A DNA stretch of 64,000 nucleotides from assembly GCA_965248255.1 (NCBI GenBank), contig CBDFIW010000003.1:186001-250000 (forward strand), given 5' to 3'. Each line of letters opens with the position of its first letter. Positions within the stretch are counted from its first letter, which is position 1. The DNA is from JAKZVK01 sp965248255. GTDB taxonomy: Bacteria; Acidobacteriota; Terriglobia; Bryobacterales; UBA6623. The notes beneath the pieces are model-generated. The model was not told the DNA's origin. It worked only from the letters and a program-made list of their open reading frames with translations, and did no database searches. The position numbers were made by a program, and so were the translations under genes. Shown here in pieces: positions 35,678-45,380 of the stretch.

Positions 35678-37582
35678 TTATTCGGTTTTGGGGAAGCCGA
35701 TGTGGCTGAAGGCCTCTTTGATCTCGTCGAGAATGGCCGGCTCATCAATGGTGGCGGGCGTCTTGTATTCTTCACCGTTCGCCATCTTTTGCATCGTGCC
35801 GCGGAGGATCTTGCCGGAGCGCGTCTTCGGGAGATGCTCGACGACCGTCGCCGTCTTGAAGGCAGCCACGGGCCCGATCTTGTCGCGGACTAGTTGGATA
35901 ACTTCGTCGGCGATGTCGCCGTGGGCGCGTTCCACACCGGCTTTGAGCACTAGTAGGCCGAGAGGTAGCTGCCCCTTGAGAGGATCGTTGACACCAATGA
36001 CGGCGCACTCCGCTACGTCGGGATGCGCCGCGAGGACTTCCTCCATGCCTCCGGTCGACAAACGGTGTCCCGCCACGTTGATGATGTCGTCGGTGCGCGA
36101 CATCACGTAGACGTAGCCGTCCTCGTCGATGAAGCCGGCGTCGGCGGTCTTGTAGTAGCCGGGGAAGTCGGAAAGATAGGACTCCACAAAGCGCTCGTCC
36201 GCGTGCCATAGCGTTGGGAACGTCCCCGGCGGAAGGGGCAGCTTGACTACCAGCGCGCCGATTTCCCCTGCGTTGACCTCGCGGTTGTCAGGATCGACCA
36301 CGCGAACGTCCCAGCCCGGGACGGCTGTGGTCGGCGAGCCGTGCTTGACGGGTAGGGGCTCGATGCCGAGGCAATTGGCGCAGATCGGCCAGCCGGTTTC
36401 GGTCTGCCACCAGTGGTCGATGACCGGAACACCGAGGTGGCCTTCGGCCCACTGTAGGGTATCGGGGTCGGAGCGCTCGCCGGCCAGGAACAACGCGCGG
36501 AAATGCGATAGGTCGTACTTCTTGATAAATACACCGTCGGGGTCGTCTCTCTTGATGGCACGAAAGGCCGTCGGCGCCGTGAACAGCACCTGGACCTTGT
36601 GGTCGGAAATCACACGCCAGAAAGCACCGGGATCGGGTGTGCCGACGGGTTTGCCTTCGTAGAGGACAGTCGTGTTTCCGTGGAACAGCGGTCCGTAGAC
36701 CAGGTAGGAGTGACCCACGGCCCAGCCGATGTCGGAGGCGGCCCAGTAGACGTCGCCGGGATCGACGCCATAGATGTTCTTCATCGTCCACTTGAGTGCG
36801 ACGGCGTGGCCGCCGTTGTCGCGCACAACGCCCTTGGGCTCTCCCGTGGTGCCGGAGGTATAGAGGATGTAGAGGGGATCGGTCGCGGCCACGGGGACAC
36901 AATCGTGCGGTTCGGCGCCTGCGATCGCTTGGTCCCAGTCAAGGTCGCGGCCCGGTGTCAGCACGGCCGGATGGGCTTCCCGCTGAACGATGATGCAGTT
37001 GCGCGGCTTGTGACAGGCGATCTCGATCGCTTCGTCGAGCAAAGGCTTGTACGCGACGATGCGGTTGACTTCGATGCCACAGGACGCCGAGACCACCACC
37101 TTCGGTTGCGCGTCGTCGATGCGTATGGCGAGTTCATTGGCGGCGAATCCGCCGAAGACGACCGAATGCACCGCGCCAAGCCGTGCGCAGGCGAGCATCG
37201 CGACGATGGCTTCGGGGACCATGGGCATGTAAATGATGACACGGTCCCCCTTGGCGACACCCAGGCGGTCAAGCGCGCCGGCGAACGTGGCGACTTGGTC
37301 GCGTAGTTCACGGTAGGAGAACGTCTCGACGGTGTCGGTGACGGGGCTGTCGTAGATAAGGGCGGTCTGGCCGCCACGTCCGTTCTCGACGTGCAGGTCC
37401 AGAGCGTTGTAGCAGGTGTTCAGCTCGCCGCCTGCGAACCAGCGGTAGAACGGCTTGTTGGTGTCGTCGAGAACGCTGTCCCAGCGCTTGTGCCAATGAA
37501 TCGCTTCCGCCGCTTGGCCCCAGAATGACTCCGGCTCGCGCAGCGAGTGTTGGACGGCGGCTTGGAGCGTTGATCTAGCCAC
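35678..37582 (-). CDS. prpE: Propionyl-CoA synthetase
   Basis: 634 residues, normal length, from a GTG start. It is an adenylate-forming acyl-CoA ligase: YILYTSGTTGEPKGVVRDNG is the AMP/phosphate loop, WAASDIGWAVGHSYLVYGPL, WWQTETGWPICANC, YYKTADAGFIDEDGYVYVMS and a C-terminal LPKTRSGKILRGTMQ with the acylating Lys. The phrases RDNGGHAVALKWTMKNIYG and GKILRGTMQKMANGEEY favour the PrpE/ACSS3 branch over acetyl-CoA synthetase. It converts propionate, ATP and CoA to propionyl-CoA, AMP and pyrophosphate. No prpBCD or methylmalonyl genes are in view. The next gene downstream of its own promoter region on the same strand is a Na+/solute symporter upstream of it (70-bp gap), which could import the organic acid. 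Confidence 0.92.
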   Translation of the reverse strand: MARSTLQAAVQHSLREPESFWGQAAEAIHWHKRWDSVLDDTNKPFYRWFAGGELNTCYNALDLHVENGRGGQTALIYDSPVTDTVETFSYRELRDQVATFAGALDRLGVAKGDRVIIYMPMVPEAIVAMLACARLGAVHSVVFGGFAANELAIRIDDAQPKVVVSASCGIEVNRIVAYKPLLDEAIEIACHKPRNCIIVQREAHPAVLTPGRDLDWDQAIAGAEPHDCVPVAATDPLYILYTSGTTGEPKGVVRDNGGHAVALKWTMKNIYGVDPGDVYWAASDIGWAVGHSYLVYGPLFHGNTTVLYEGKPVGTPDPGAFWRVISDHKVQVLFTAPTAFRAIKRDDPDGVFIKKYDLSHFRALFLAGERSDPDTLQWAEGHLGVPVIDHWWQTETGWPICANCLGIEPLPVKHGSPTTAVPGWDVRVVDPDNREVNAGEIGALVVKLPLPPGTFPTLWHADERFVESYLSDFPGYYKTADAGFIDEDGYVYVMSRTDDIINVAGHRLSTGGMEEVLAAHPDVAECAVIGVNDPLKGQLPLGLLVLKAGVERAHGDIADEVIQLVRDKIGPVAAFKTATVVEHLPKTRSGKILRGTMQKMANGEEYKTPATIDEPAILDEIKEAFSHIGFPKTE

Positions 37583-37651
37583 GGTGGTTCCAGGGGGTTG
37601 TCGGGCGCACGAATCCCGCCAAACGACGTTGAGGCCCTGTCGTCGAACATT

Positions 37652-39274
37652 CTAGCGTGCAAGAAGCCAGTAACACCCGACGGTGATCGTACAGATGACC
37701 ACGCTCGCCTCCTTCGCGTACTTCCACGGCGTAATGTCGACTTGACCTGTGTACATCGGTTTGTAAACGCGGTGCGCCGGGCGGAACCGGCTGATCGCCA
37801 GGATGAGAACGACCGTGAGGACGAAAACCAAACCCAGCAAGTGCAGAAAGTGTACGTCCTCCGTCAAACCAAACCAGCCTTTCAAGACGGTTTGTACTTC
37901 GTCTCCGAACGAGAAGACGAGAAGATAGAAGACGACCGGACCGACGATGAGGCCGACCTTCGCGGCGATCGCTGATGCGTGCCTAGTAAGGAAACCGAGC
38001 AGGATCACGGCCAGCAGCGGCCCGAGGAAAATCGCGTTGACCCTTTGCAGGTAATTGTAAAGGCTTCCCGAGGTATCGATGAGCGGCGCGATCGCCATGG
38101 TCACGACGGCCAGCACGACGCTGCAAATCCGTCCGGAGATGACCATCTGAGGACCCGTGGCCTCGTTATTGAAGATCGCTTGGTAGATGCCCTGGCTGAA
38201 CAGTGTTGCCGAGCTGTTCAAAACACTGTTGAATGTACTCAGGATGGCCCCAACCATCACGGCGGCATAGAACCCGATCAGGGGCGCTGGCAAGACCGCC
38301 TTCACCAGCGTCGGATAGGCCATCAGGTAATCCTCGGACGTTAGCGTGTCCTGGAACATGTGGTAGGCGATTACGCCGGGCAGCACGATGATGAGCGGGC
38401 CCAACAGTTTGAAAACGGCCGCTAGCAAGACTCCTTTCTGGCCCTCAACTAGGCTGTTGGCGCCGAGCGCCCGCTGGACCTTCTCCTGATTGGTGCACCA
38501 GGCGAAGATCTGATTGACGATCATGCCGGTGAATAAAACGCCGAACGGCAGGAATGACGCCGGTTCATCGCCGGTGATGTCAAACTTCGGACGCTCCTTG
38601 GCGTAGACCTCGACCAAGCCCGCCCAGGCGTTGCCGTCGCCGATTGCCAACAGAGCCAGAATCGGAACCAGAAGCCCGGCGATGAGGAACCCCACTCCGT
38701 TGACCGTATCGGAAATGGCGACGGCCTTAAGTCCGCCGAAAATCGCATAAAGGGACCCCAGTGTCCCAACGCTCCAAACGATGAGGAATGTCGACTGCGT
38801 CCTCGTCATGCTTAGGTTTTCCGCGACCTCGAAGAGGCTCTCGAGACCTGTGGCGCCAAAGAGGAGGACGACGGGCAGTCTCGCGAAAACGTAGGAAAAA
38901 AGGAACAGCAGCGTCGCGATGACCCGCGTGGCCTGATCGTAGCGGTCGGCCAAGAACTGGGGAATGGTAGCGAAACCGCTCCTGAGGTAACGGGGCAGAA
39001 AATAGAGTGCCGTCAGAACCAGCGCCGGCGCTGCTGTGGTCTCCCAGGCGGTTACCGCGATGGTGTGATTGAAGGCGTCGCCGTTGAGGCCAATCAGGTG
39101 CTCGGTCGAGAGGTTGGTCATTATTAGCGAGCCGGCGATGACCCAAGCCGTGAGGCTCCGCCCACCGAGGAAGTAGGCGTCGGAAGTATTCATGTGGTCC
39201 TGTCGCGTCTTCCAATAGGAAATCGTCGCGACAGCGAGCGTAAACGCGAGAAGGGAGGTGACCGTCCAGAACAT
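37652..39274 (-). CDS. Sodium:solute symporter family protein (SSS/SLC5)
   Basis: 540 residues with about 13-14 hydrophobic segments, as expected. Family marks: YFLGGRSLTAWVIAGSLIMT with TNLSTEHLIGLNG at the Na+/substrate region of TM1, then ALYFLPRYLRSGFATIPQFL, LYAIFGGLKAVAISDTVNG, NQIFAWCTNQEKVQRALGA, and FYAAVMVGAILSTFNSVLNS. Members import sugars, organic acids, amino acids or myo-inositol with Na+. The sequence resembles the glucose/galactose/inositol branch more than acetate permease, but its position 70 bp before prpE on the same strand could point to an organic acid. Substrate unresolved. Confidence 0.9.
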   Translation of the reverse strand: MFWTVTSLLAFTLAVATISYWKTRQDHMNTSDAYFLGGRSLTAWVIAGSLIMTNLSTEHLIGLNGDAFNHTIAVTAWETTAAPALVLTALYFLPRYLRSGFATIPQFLADRYDQATRVIATLLFLFSYVFARLPVVLLFGATGLESLFEVAENLSMTRTQSTFLIVWSVGTLGSLYAIFGGLKAVAISDTVNGVGFLIAGLLVPILALLAIGDGNAWAGLVEVYAKERPKFDITGDEPASFLPFGVLFTGMIVNQIFAWCTNQEKVQRALGANSLVEGQKGVLLAAVFKLLGPLIIVLPGVIAYHMFQDTLTSEDYLMAYPTLVKAVLPAPLIGFYAAVMVGAILSTFNSVLNSSATLFSQGIYQAIFNNEATGPQMVISGRICSVVLAVVTMAIAPLIDTSGSLYNYLQRVNAIFLGPLLAVILLGFLTRHASAIAAKVGLIVGPVVFYLLVFSFGDEVQTVLKGWFGLTEDVHFLHLLGLVFVLTVVLILAISRFRPAHRVYKPMYTGQVDITPWKYAKEASVVICTITVGCYWLLAR

Positions 39275-39399
39275 CGTGCGCTAACAGCCTAGCTGACCCG
39301 GGGATCTGCCAGCATCCGCTCGGAGAGCCCGTTCCGCAAGGCCGACCTGCCTGCACCGGTCTACGCCGTCGGCGTCTCAGCCGCTTTCCAGTCCCTCGC

Positions 39400-40287
39400 C
39401 TACTTGTCTTTCTCAGTGACCGGGTATTCGCCGGGGCTGCCCACGAACGGCAGGGCCAGCATCCAGGGGAGACGGTCGACCTTGGTGTCGCGGAACTGCG
39501 ACAGACCGATCGTCATCCCGAGATGCCCGCCGCCGGGTTGGGCGCGATAGGTGCCCATAAGGCGGTCCCACCAAGGAAAGTTGAAGCCGAAGTTGCTGTT
39601 GGCCTCGCGCCGCACGACCGAGTGATGAACGCGGTGCATCTCCGGGGTGACCACGAGCAAGCGAAGGAGGCGGTCTACCTTCTGGGGTAGGAGCACGTTC
39701 GAGTGATTGAACATGGCGGTCGCGTTCAGCGCGACCTCGAAGAGGACGACGCCGGCAGCGGGTGGTCCTAGGAGCAGGACGACTGCCATCTTGATGCCCA
39801 TCGACAATAGGATTTCGATCGCGTGGAAGCGCGAGCCGGTGGTCACGTCGAAATCCAAGTCGGCGTGATGCACCATGTGTAGGCGCCACAGGCCCGGCAC
39901 GGCGTGGAACATGACGTGCTACAAGTAGATCGCGAGATCGAGCACGAATACGGTTACGGCGACGGCTAGCCAGTTCGGCAGCGTGATGTGATTGAGGAGT
40001 CCCCAAGCGTTCTGTTCGGCGATCAAGGCGGTCCCCACGGCGGCGACCGGCAAGAGGGCACGAACGGCCAAGCTATTGAGCAGGGTGAGGGCCAGGTTGC
40101 TCGTCCAGCGCAACGGTTTGGAGACGGTGAGCGGGCGGCGGGGCGCCGCCAGTTTCCAGATCGCCATTACGATCAGTACACCGAAGAAACAACCGAGGCG
40201 GATGAAGGTTTCCTGCTCGATGATCAGGTCCATGAGCGCGCGGGTTAGACCAGACGTCGTGTAAGAGCTGCCTGACGGGACCCTCAT
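39400..40287 (-). pseudogene. Sterol desaturase family protein, split by an in-frame amber codon
   Basis: One continuous frame encodes a fatty acid hydroxylase/sterol desaturase membrane protein, interrupted by a single TAG at 39919-39921. The first part (40287 to 39922) has four hydrophobic stretches and ends VFVLDLAIYL; the second resumes HVMFHAVPGLWRLHMVHHAD. In relatives this reads YLQHxxFH, so the stop replaces a Gln (CAG to TAG). All three His boxes are present: HVMFH, HMVHH and HRVHH, which hold the di-iron centre. The intended product is about 295 residues, or 277 if the ATG at 40233 is used. A second start (ATG at 39912) could express only the C-terminal half, which lacks the first box and membrane anchor. 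Confidence 0.82.
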
Positions 40288-40407
40288 TTAATCAGATTCC
40301 ACTCCCACCTCTGTGTCAAGCTGGTAGCGGATGCGAGGCCCCCGGGTGAACCTCGTTGATCCGGCAGCGCGCATCCGCCAACCTCTCCGTTATCTCGGAC
40401 CTGCGTC

Positions 40408-42186
40408 TTGTCTCAACCTTCGGATAGCGCCTCGCGCTTGGCGAGCCACCTGGCAAGCCTGTGGAAAGTCGCGGCGGCCTACCTGCTGCTGGCGCTGCTG
40501 ATGACCTTCCCCTTGGCGCTCGACCTGACGGGCTCGCTACCTGCCGGGGCGGGGGACATCTGGCAGAACTACTGGAACTTCTGGTGGTGGAAGACGGCTC
40601 TGCTCGACCTCGGCCATCACCCCTACTTCAGCCCCTACATCTTCCACCCCACGGGCGCCAAGCTCATCTTCCACACACACTCTCCCTTCAACATGCTCGT
40701 GGCGCTGCCGATCACGGCGACGGTCGGTCCGACGGCGGCCTACAACTTCTGCGTGATTCTGGCCCTGTGGTTGGCCGGCGTCGGGATGTACCTGTTGGTG
40801 AAGGAGATCACCGATGATGCCCGCGGGGCCTTCCTGGCAGGTCTCGTTTTTGCCTTCTTCCCTCAGCTTATGGAGCAGATCCTCGAGCACCTGAACCTGG
40901 CAGCGGTGCAGTTCATACCCTTGACCCTGTTCTTTCTGCTCCGGCTCGTAAGGCTAGGAGGGCTGGGGAACCTGCTGGGGCTCAGTGGATGTTTTGCGCT
41001 CACGGCACTGTGTAGCTGGCACCTCGGACTGAAGTTGATTCTGGCCATCGTGCCGCTCGCGGGGGTTGAGTTGATTCGCCGACGGCATCGAGCACGACAG
41101 GCGCTGCGTGACTTGGTGCTGGCGAGCATGGTGGCGGCGGTCTTGTTGCTACCGTTGGCCACCCCGCTGGTTGTCGAGATGATCGGTGCGGACTACTACC
41201 GCAAGCCGCCGCAGAACCAGGGGGTGGACGCGCGGTTCTTGATGGTCCCGCACTACGGGCATACCCTTTGGGGAGGGCTAGTCTCTACTCTTTACGTTGA
41301 TCAGCGGTACCGCTCGCCGGGGTTCATTTGCTACCTCGGAATCGTCCCGCTGGTTCTTGCTGTTGTGGCGGGGGTTCGCAGACGGCGGGGGACCCTTTTC
41401 TGGTGGGGCTTCACGGCCTTTGCGATCTTGCTGGCCCTGGGACGGCATCCGCTGTGGGGCAGGGAAGTGATCGAATCGATCACGTTGCCGTTCTACCTGC
41501 TCGAGCAGACCCCCGTGTTTGACCTGTTGCGGGTGGCGAACCGCTTCATGATCCTGGCGAGTTTGGGTCTGGCCGTGCTGGTGGGCCTTGGGTGGACGGC
41601 GCTTCGGAAGAAGAGCGACGCGTGGTTCCTCGTACTGGCGGGTTTGATCTGCTTCGAGTATGCGTGGATCCCATACCCGGTGAAGACAGTCGAGGTTTCG
41701 CCCTTCTACGAGGAGTTGGCACGGTCGGGACGATCCGGCGCCGTTTTCAATGTCCCGTCGCACCAGCGGAGTCGTTCGGGCCAGAACCTGCTGGCGCAAA
41801 CGATCCACGGCCGCCCGATCGGAGACGGCTATGTTTCGACTCGCCCGGTGGAGGCCGACGAGTTTATCCTGCGCGAGCCGGCTCTTGACGACCTTGTGCC
41901 CATTCCGGAGCTCGATCGGCCCGTGGACCGCGAACGATTGCTCAAGTTGGGCTTCGATACACTCGTGATCCACAAGTTCAGAGTGAACAGCGTCCGGACG
42001 AAAGCACTGGCTGAGGCGGACCCAACCGACATGGTGGGTAGGCGGAGGGTTCAGCGGCTGGGCGGCATCCCCGACGAGACGTACGAGCGGCTACGCGCCG
42101 AGCTGAAAAGCCTGTGCGAGGAACCCGCCTTTGAAGACGACAAGATCGTCGTTTATTACCTGGAACGGCGGGCCGGGACTCCTTGA
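40408..42186 (+). CDS. GT-C-like polytopic membrane protein
   Basis: 592 residues from a TTG at 40408. About eleven hydrophobic segments fill residues 15-420. The first luminal loop (LTGSLPAGAGDIWQNYWNFWWW) carries an acidic residue after the first transmembrane helix, as in GT-C glycosyltransferases and related YfhO/PMT-like proteins. Next come PYIFHPTGAKLIFHTHSPFN, LWLAGVGMYLLVKEITDDAR, and LEQTPVFDLLRVANRFMILA. The last 170 residues form a soluble domain (GRPIGDGYVSTRPVEADEF, FDTLVIHKF). A lipid-linked sugar transfer role is possible but not shown. No glycan locus is nearby. No clear ribosome site precedes the TTG. Confidence 0.7.
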   Translation: MSQPSDSASRLASHLASLWKVAAAYLLLALLMTFPLALDLTGSLPAGAGDIWQNYWNFWWWKTALLDLGHHPYFSPYIFHPTGAKLIFHTHSPFNMLVALPITATVGPTAAYNFCVILALWLAGVGMYLLVKEITDDARGAFLAGLVFAFFPQLMEQILEHLNLAAVQFIPLTLFFLLRLVRLGGLGNLLGLSGCFALTALCSWHLGLKLILAIVPLAGVELIRRRHRARQALRDLVLASMVAAVLLLPLATPLVVEMIGADYYRKPPQNQGVDARFLMVPHYGHTLWGGLVSTLYVDQRYRSPGFICYLGIVPLVLAVVAGVRRRRGTLFWWGFTAFAILLALGRHPLWGREVIESITLPFYLLEQTPVFDLLRVANRFMILASLGLAVLVGLGWTALRKKSDAWFLVLAGLICFEYAWIPYPVKTVEVSPFYEELARSGRSGAVFNVPSHQRSRSGQNLLAQTIHGRPIGDGYVSTRPVEADEFILREPALDDLVPIPELDRPVDRERLLKLGFDTLVIHKFRVNSVRTKALAEADPTDMVGRRRVQRLGGIPDETYERLRAELKSLCEEPAFEDDKIVVYYLERRAGTP

Positions 42187-42196
42187 CGAGTGCCGC

Positions 42197-42679
42197 TCAG
42201 CGCTTATAGCCGATCGTGCGTAGGAATTCGTGCCGGTGCGCGATGTCGGTGGCCTGTTCGACCCCCTTGGGAGTTTCGCCGTCGATGACGCCCAGCACGC
42301 CGCGGCCGAGGTCGGTCTCGGCCACGATCACCTCGAGCGGGTTCGCCGTCGCGCAGAAAATTCGCACGACCTCCGGGCACTCTTTGATGCGGTTGAGCAC
42401 GTTGATGGGGAAACCCTCTTTGAGAACGATGACGAAAAGATGCCCTGCGCCGACGGCTGTGGCGTTCTCGGCGGCCACCGTCTTGAGATCGTCGTCGTTG
42501 CCTTCGACGCGAGTCAGCCGGTCCTGGGAGGCTTCGTTGAAGGCAATGCCGAATTTCATTTGCGGCACGCTGGTCACGATGATTTCGTAGAGGTCCTCGA
42601 CGGTCTTGATGAAGTGCGACTGGCCCAGGATGAGATTAGCGCCTTCGGGGATGTTCATTCTGACGGTGGTTAGGTTCAT
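42197..42679 (-). CDS. Adenosine-specific kinase family protein (PF04008)
   Basis: 160 residues, full length for this compact family. It reads NIPEGANLILGQSHFIKTVE, VPQMKFGIAFNEASQDRLTR, NATAVGAGHLFVIVLKEGFP, INVLNRIKECPEVVRIFCAT and ANPLEVIVAETDLGRGVLGVIDG. The family is common in archaea and in thermophilic and environmental bacteria; a crystal structure with bound adenosine/AMP gave it its name, but the physiological role is not settled. Cytoplasmic, no signal. The gene converges with the membrane protein gene (10-bp gap) and stands apart from operons. Confidence 0.9.
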   Translation of the reverse strand: MNLTTVRMNIPEGANLILGQSHFIKTVEDLYEIIVTSVPQMKFGIAFNEASQDRLTRVEGNDDDLKTVAAENATAVGAGHLFVIVLKEGFPINVLNRIKECPEVVRIFCATANPLEVIVAETDLGRGVLGVIDGETPKGVEQATDIAHRHEFLRTIGYKR

Positions 42680-42871
42680 GGTCGGGACTCGAGAGGGCGC
42701 AGGGGAGCGTACTGAGATGAGGTCTTATTCTAGCGGCCTGTCAGAGAGGGCCTGGTTCATGCGGCGGCGCCCGGTAGCTTCCTCGATGCAATTGTCTGCC
42801 TGGGTTAGGCACCGCGTATTGTAAAATGCTTTCGAGCCTCTGAGCTTCGTTTCCCGCTGCGCTTCGGCCCT

Positions 42872-43426
42872 ATGCGCAAGATCATCCTCACCTCCGTTCT
42901 GCTGGTTCCCCTGCTACTTCTCTCGCAGAGCCTCGGGGACGACCCGAAGCCACCGAATCTGGCGCCGTACTTCCCGACGCCCACGAAAGTCGTGAAGGCC
43001 ATGCTTGAACTCGGCGAGCTGCAGCCCGGCGAACTGCTCTACGACCTGGGCAGCGGTGACGGACGGATCGTGATCATGGCCGCCCAGGCCTTCGGGGCCC
43101 GGGCCGTTGGCTTCGAAATCGATCCCAAGTTGGTGCACCAAAGCCGCCAACGGCTCGTCAAGCGTAAGCTCACCGACCTGGCCCGCATCGAGGAGCAGGA
43201 CCTGATGACGGCGGACTTCTCGAAGCCCGACCTGGTCACGGTCTACCTCCTACCGGCCTCGAACGACAAGATCCAGCCGTTCCTCGAAGAGCAGATGAAG
43301 CCGGGCTCCCGCATCATCTCTCACGATTTCACCTTCTGCGAGTGGACGCCGGACAAGGAGATCACCGTCCACGACCCCAACGACGAAGAGATCCCAACGC
43401 ATAAGGTGTATCTGTATCGGCGGTGA
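42872..43426 (+). CDS. Exported class I SAM-dependent methyltransferase-like protein
   Basis: 184 residues with a signal peptide (RKIILTSVLLVPLLLLSQSL). The mature part has the Rossmann-type methyltransferase motif I LLYDLGSGDGRIVIMAAQ, motif post-I AVGFEIDPKLVHQSRQRL, motif II-like ARIEEQDLMTADFSKPDLVTVYLLP and a terminal LKPGSRI-type strand (MKPGSRIISHDF). It resembles a small clade of methyltransferases annotated in many environmental genomes, often with a signal peptide. SAM is cytosolic, so an exported methyltransferase is a puzzle; the hydrophobic N-terminus could instead be a membrane anchor facing the cytoplasm. Substrate unknown. Confidence 0.8.
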   Translation: MRKIILTSVLLVPLLLLSQSLGDDPKPPNLAPYFPTPTKVVKAMLELGELQPGELLYDLGSGDGRIVIMAAQAFGARAVGFEIDPKLVHQSRQRLVKRKLTDLARIEEQDLMTADFSKPDLVTVYLLPASNDKIQPFLEEQMKPGSRIISHDFTFCEWTPDKEITVHDPNDEEIPTHKVYLYRR

Positions 43427-43607
43427 GGATGTGCCCGTCCGTGACATTCGCCAGCCGAGCCGTGCTCGGCAGACTTTTGTAGGAAAACCGAGACGTTTTG
43501 CTATATAATGACGAGTGTAACCCCTCCGCTGTGAGCCCTTCCCGAGACCCGGTCGCGGTCTCATGATTTCTTTCTAGCTTCTCGATCGTTGTCTGCCGGC
43601 GGCGGCC

Positions 43608-43787
43608 ATGATGGAACGTTTCGTTGAGGTTGGCCTGATCCTCGGTCTGCTTGGGATCTGGTCCCGGTATTATCAGCGGGCCTGTCGCGTGGAGTCTTCC
43701 GCCGCGCATGGTCCCAAAGCGAAGCCCATGACGCAAGCGGAGATTCCCGAAGAGCCCGCCGCCGTGCGCAAGACGGCAGGCGCTTAA
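43608..43787 (+). CDS. Small hypothetical protein, hydrophobic N-terminus
   Basis: A 59-codon frame starting ATGATG and ending 13 bases before comM, in the same direction. The first half is hydrophobic (RFVEVGLILGLLGIWSRYY), which fits one membrane-spanning segment. The second half is charged and proline-rich (PKAKPMTQAEIPEEPAAV). Third-position GC matches neighbouring genes. No recognised family. Tight spacing to comM suggests co-transcription. There is no strong ribosome site, so the reading is tentative. Confidence 0.4.
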   Translation: MMERFVEVGLILGLLGIWSRYYQRACRVESSAAHGPKAKPMTQAEIPEEPAAVRKTAGA

Positions 43788-43800
43788 CTCGAGACGGCCT

Positions 43801-45331
43801 ATGCCACTGTTCAAAACCCGCACCGCCGCGATCTACGGAGTGGATGCCCTTTTGATCGACGTGGAAGTGGATGTGTATATGGGCTCGATCAAGGACTACT
43901 TCACCGTCGGCTTGCCCGATACGGCGGTCAAAGAGAGCCGTGAGCGGATCAAATCGTCGCTGATCAATGCCGGCTTCGGGTATCCCAACAAGGCGATCAC
44001 GGTCAACCGGGCGCCGGCCAACATCCGCAAAGAAGGTGCGGGATTCGATCTGCCGATGGCGCTCGGCATCATGGGTGCGATGGGGACGATTCCCTCTGAC
44101 TCGATGGAGAACTTCCTCGTCGTGGGCGAGCTGTCGCTCGACGGCGGCTTGCGGCCGGTGCGTGGCGCGTTGCCAGTGGCTGTTTGCGCCAAGACCTCCG
44201 GCATCCCCAACGTGATCGTGCCGGCGGCGAATGCCGCGGAGGCGGCCGTAGTGGAAGGCGTTAACGTATACGGAGTCGACTACCTCGGCGACGTCGTACA
44301 GTTGATCGAGAAACCGGATTCGCGCAAACCCGTCAACGGCGAGCAAGCGCTCGAGGGGACGGGCGAGCAACACAAGCACGCCTACGACTTCCGTGACGTC
44401 AAGGGTCAGGAAACCGCCAAGCGAGCGCTCGAGATCGCCGCCGCCGGCGGGCACAACATTCTCATGGTCGGCCCCCCCCGGCTCGGGCAAGACCATGCTG
44501 GCGAAGCGATTCTCGGGCATCTTGCCCGGCCTAACGTTCGAGGAGGTGCTTGAAACCAGCAAGGTTCACAGCGTCGCGGGTGTGCTGGATTCGGAGCACG
44601 GATTGATCCGCGAGCGGCCCTTCCGCGCGCCGCACCACAGCATTTCCAATGCGGGACTCGTGGGCGGAGGTATGGGAGTGGCCAAGCCGGGCGAGGTCAG
44701 CTTTGCGCACAACGGTGTCCTCTTCCTCGACGAGTTTCCCGAGTTTCCCCGGAACGTCTTGGAGCTGCTGCGACAGCCGCTTGAGGACGGCGCCATCACC
44801 ATCGTCCGCTCAGAGCTTGCGTTGACCTTCCCGCCAGCGTTCATGTTGGTGGCCGCCATGAACCCCTGTCCGTGCGGCTACTTCGGCGACCCGACGCGCG
44901 ACTGCCGCTGCACGCCGGCGCAGATTCAGCGTTATGTCGCCAAGATCAGCGGCCCCCTGCTCGATCGCATCGATATCCATGTCGAGGTGCCGTCGGTGCG
45001 GTATCGAGAGCTGCGTTCGACTCAGGGGACCGAGGGCTCGGAGGCGATTCGAACGCGTGTCGAGACGGGTCGCCGGCTGCAAATGCAGCGTGGCTACCCC
45101 AACGCCCGCATACCCGTGAAGATGATTCGAGAACACTGCAAGCTCGACGAAGCGGGGGAGAAGACGCTGGAAAGGGCTGTGCAGCGAATGGGCCTCTCCG
45201 CCCGTGCCCACGACCGCATCCTCAAAGTCGCGCGCACAATTGCTGACCTCGACGGCCAACCGCAAGTCACCGTCAAGCACCTCGCCGAAGCCGTCCAATA
45301 CCGCAGCTTGGATCGGACTTACTGGGCGTAG
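43801..45331 (+). pseudogene. comM: YifB/ComM family Mg-chelatase-like AAA+ ATPase, frameshifted
   Basis: The first frame (43801-44553) has the ChlI N-terminal domain (TAAIYGVDALLIDVEVDVYM, VGLPDTAVKESRERI, VNRAPANIRKEGAGFDLPMA, VVGELSLDGGLRPVRGALP) and reaches GHNILMVGPP, where frame is lost at eight Cs (44472-44479). Seven Cs would read GPPGSGKTMLAKR, the Walker A motif, which appears intact in the second frame (about 44465-45331) with the Walker B-like GVLFLDEFPEF, MNPCPCGYFGDP, and a C-terminal domain ending YRSLDRTYWA. Full length would be 510 residues, as expected. ComM helps branch migration during natural transformation. The +1 base may be a sequencing error, since everything else is conserved. 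Confidence 0.88.
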
Positions 45332-45380
45332 GAAGAATCCGTGGTCCGTTCGTGTCTCTTCGAATAACGGCGGAGCCTAG

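Noticed and set aside
39919..39921. Recoding of TAG as an amino acid
   Set aside because: No other gene in the window has an internal TAG in a conserved position, and several genes end with TAG, so recoding is not supported.
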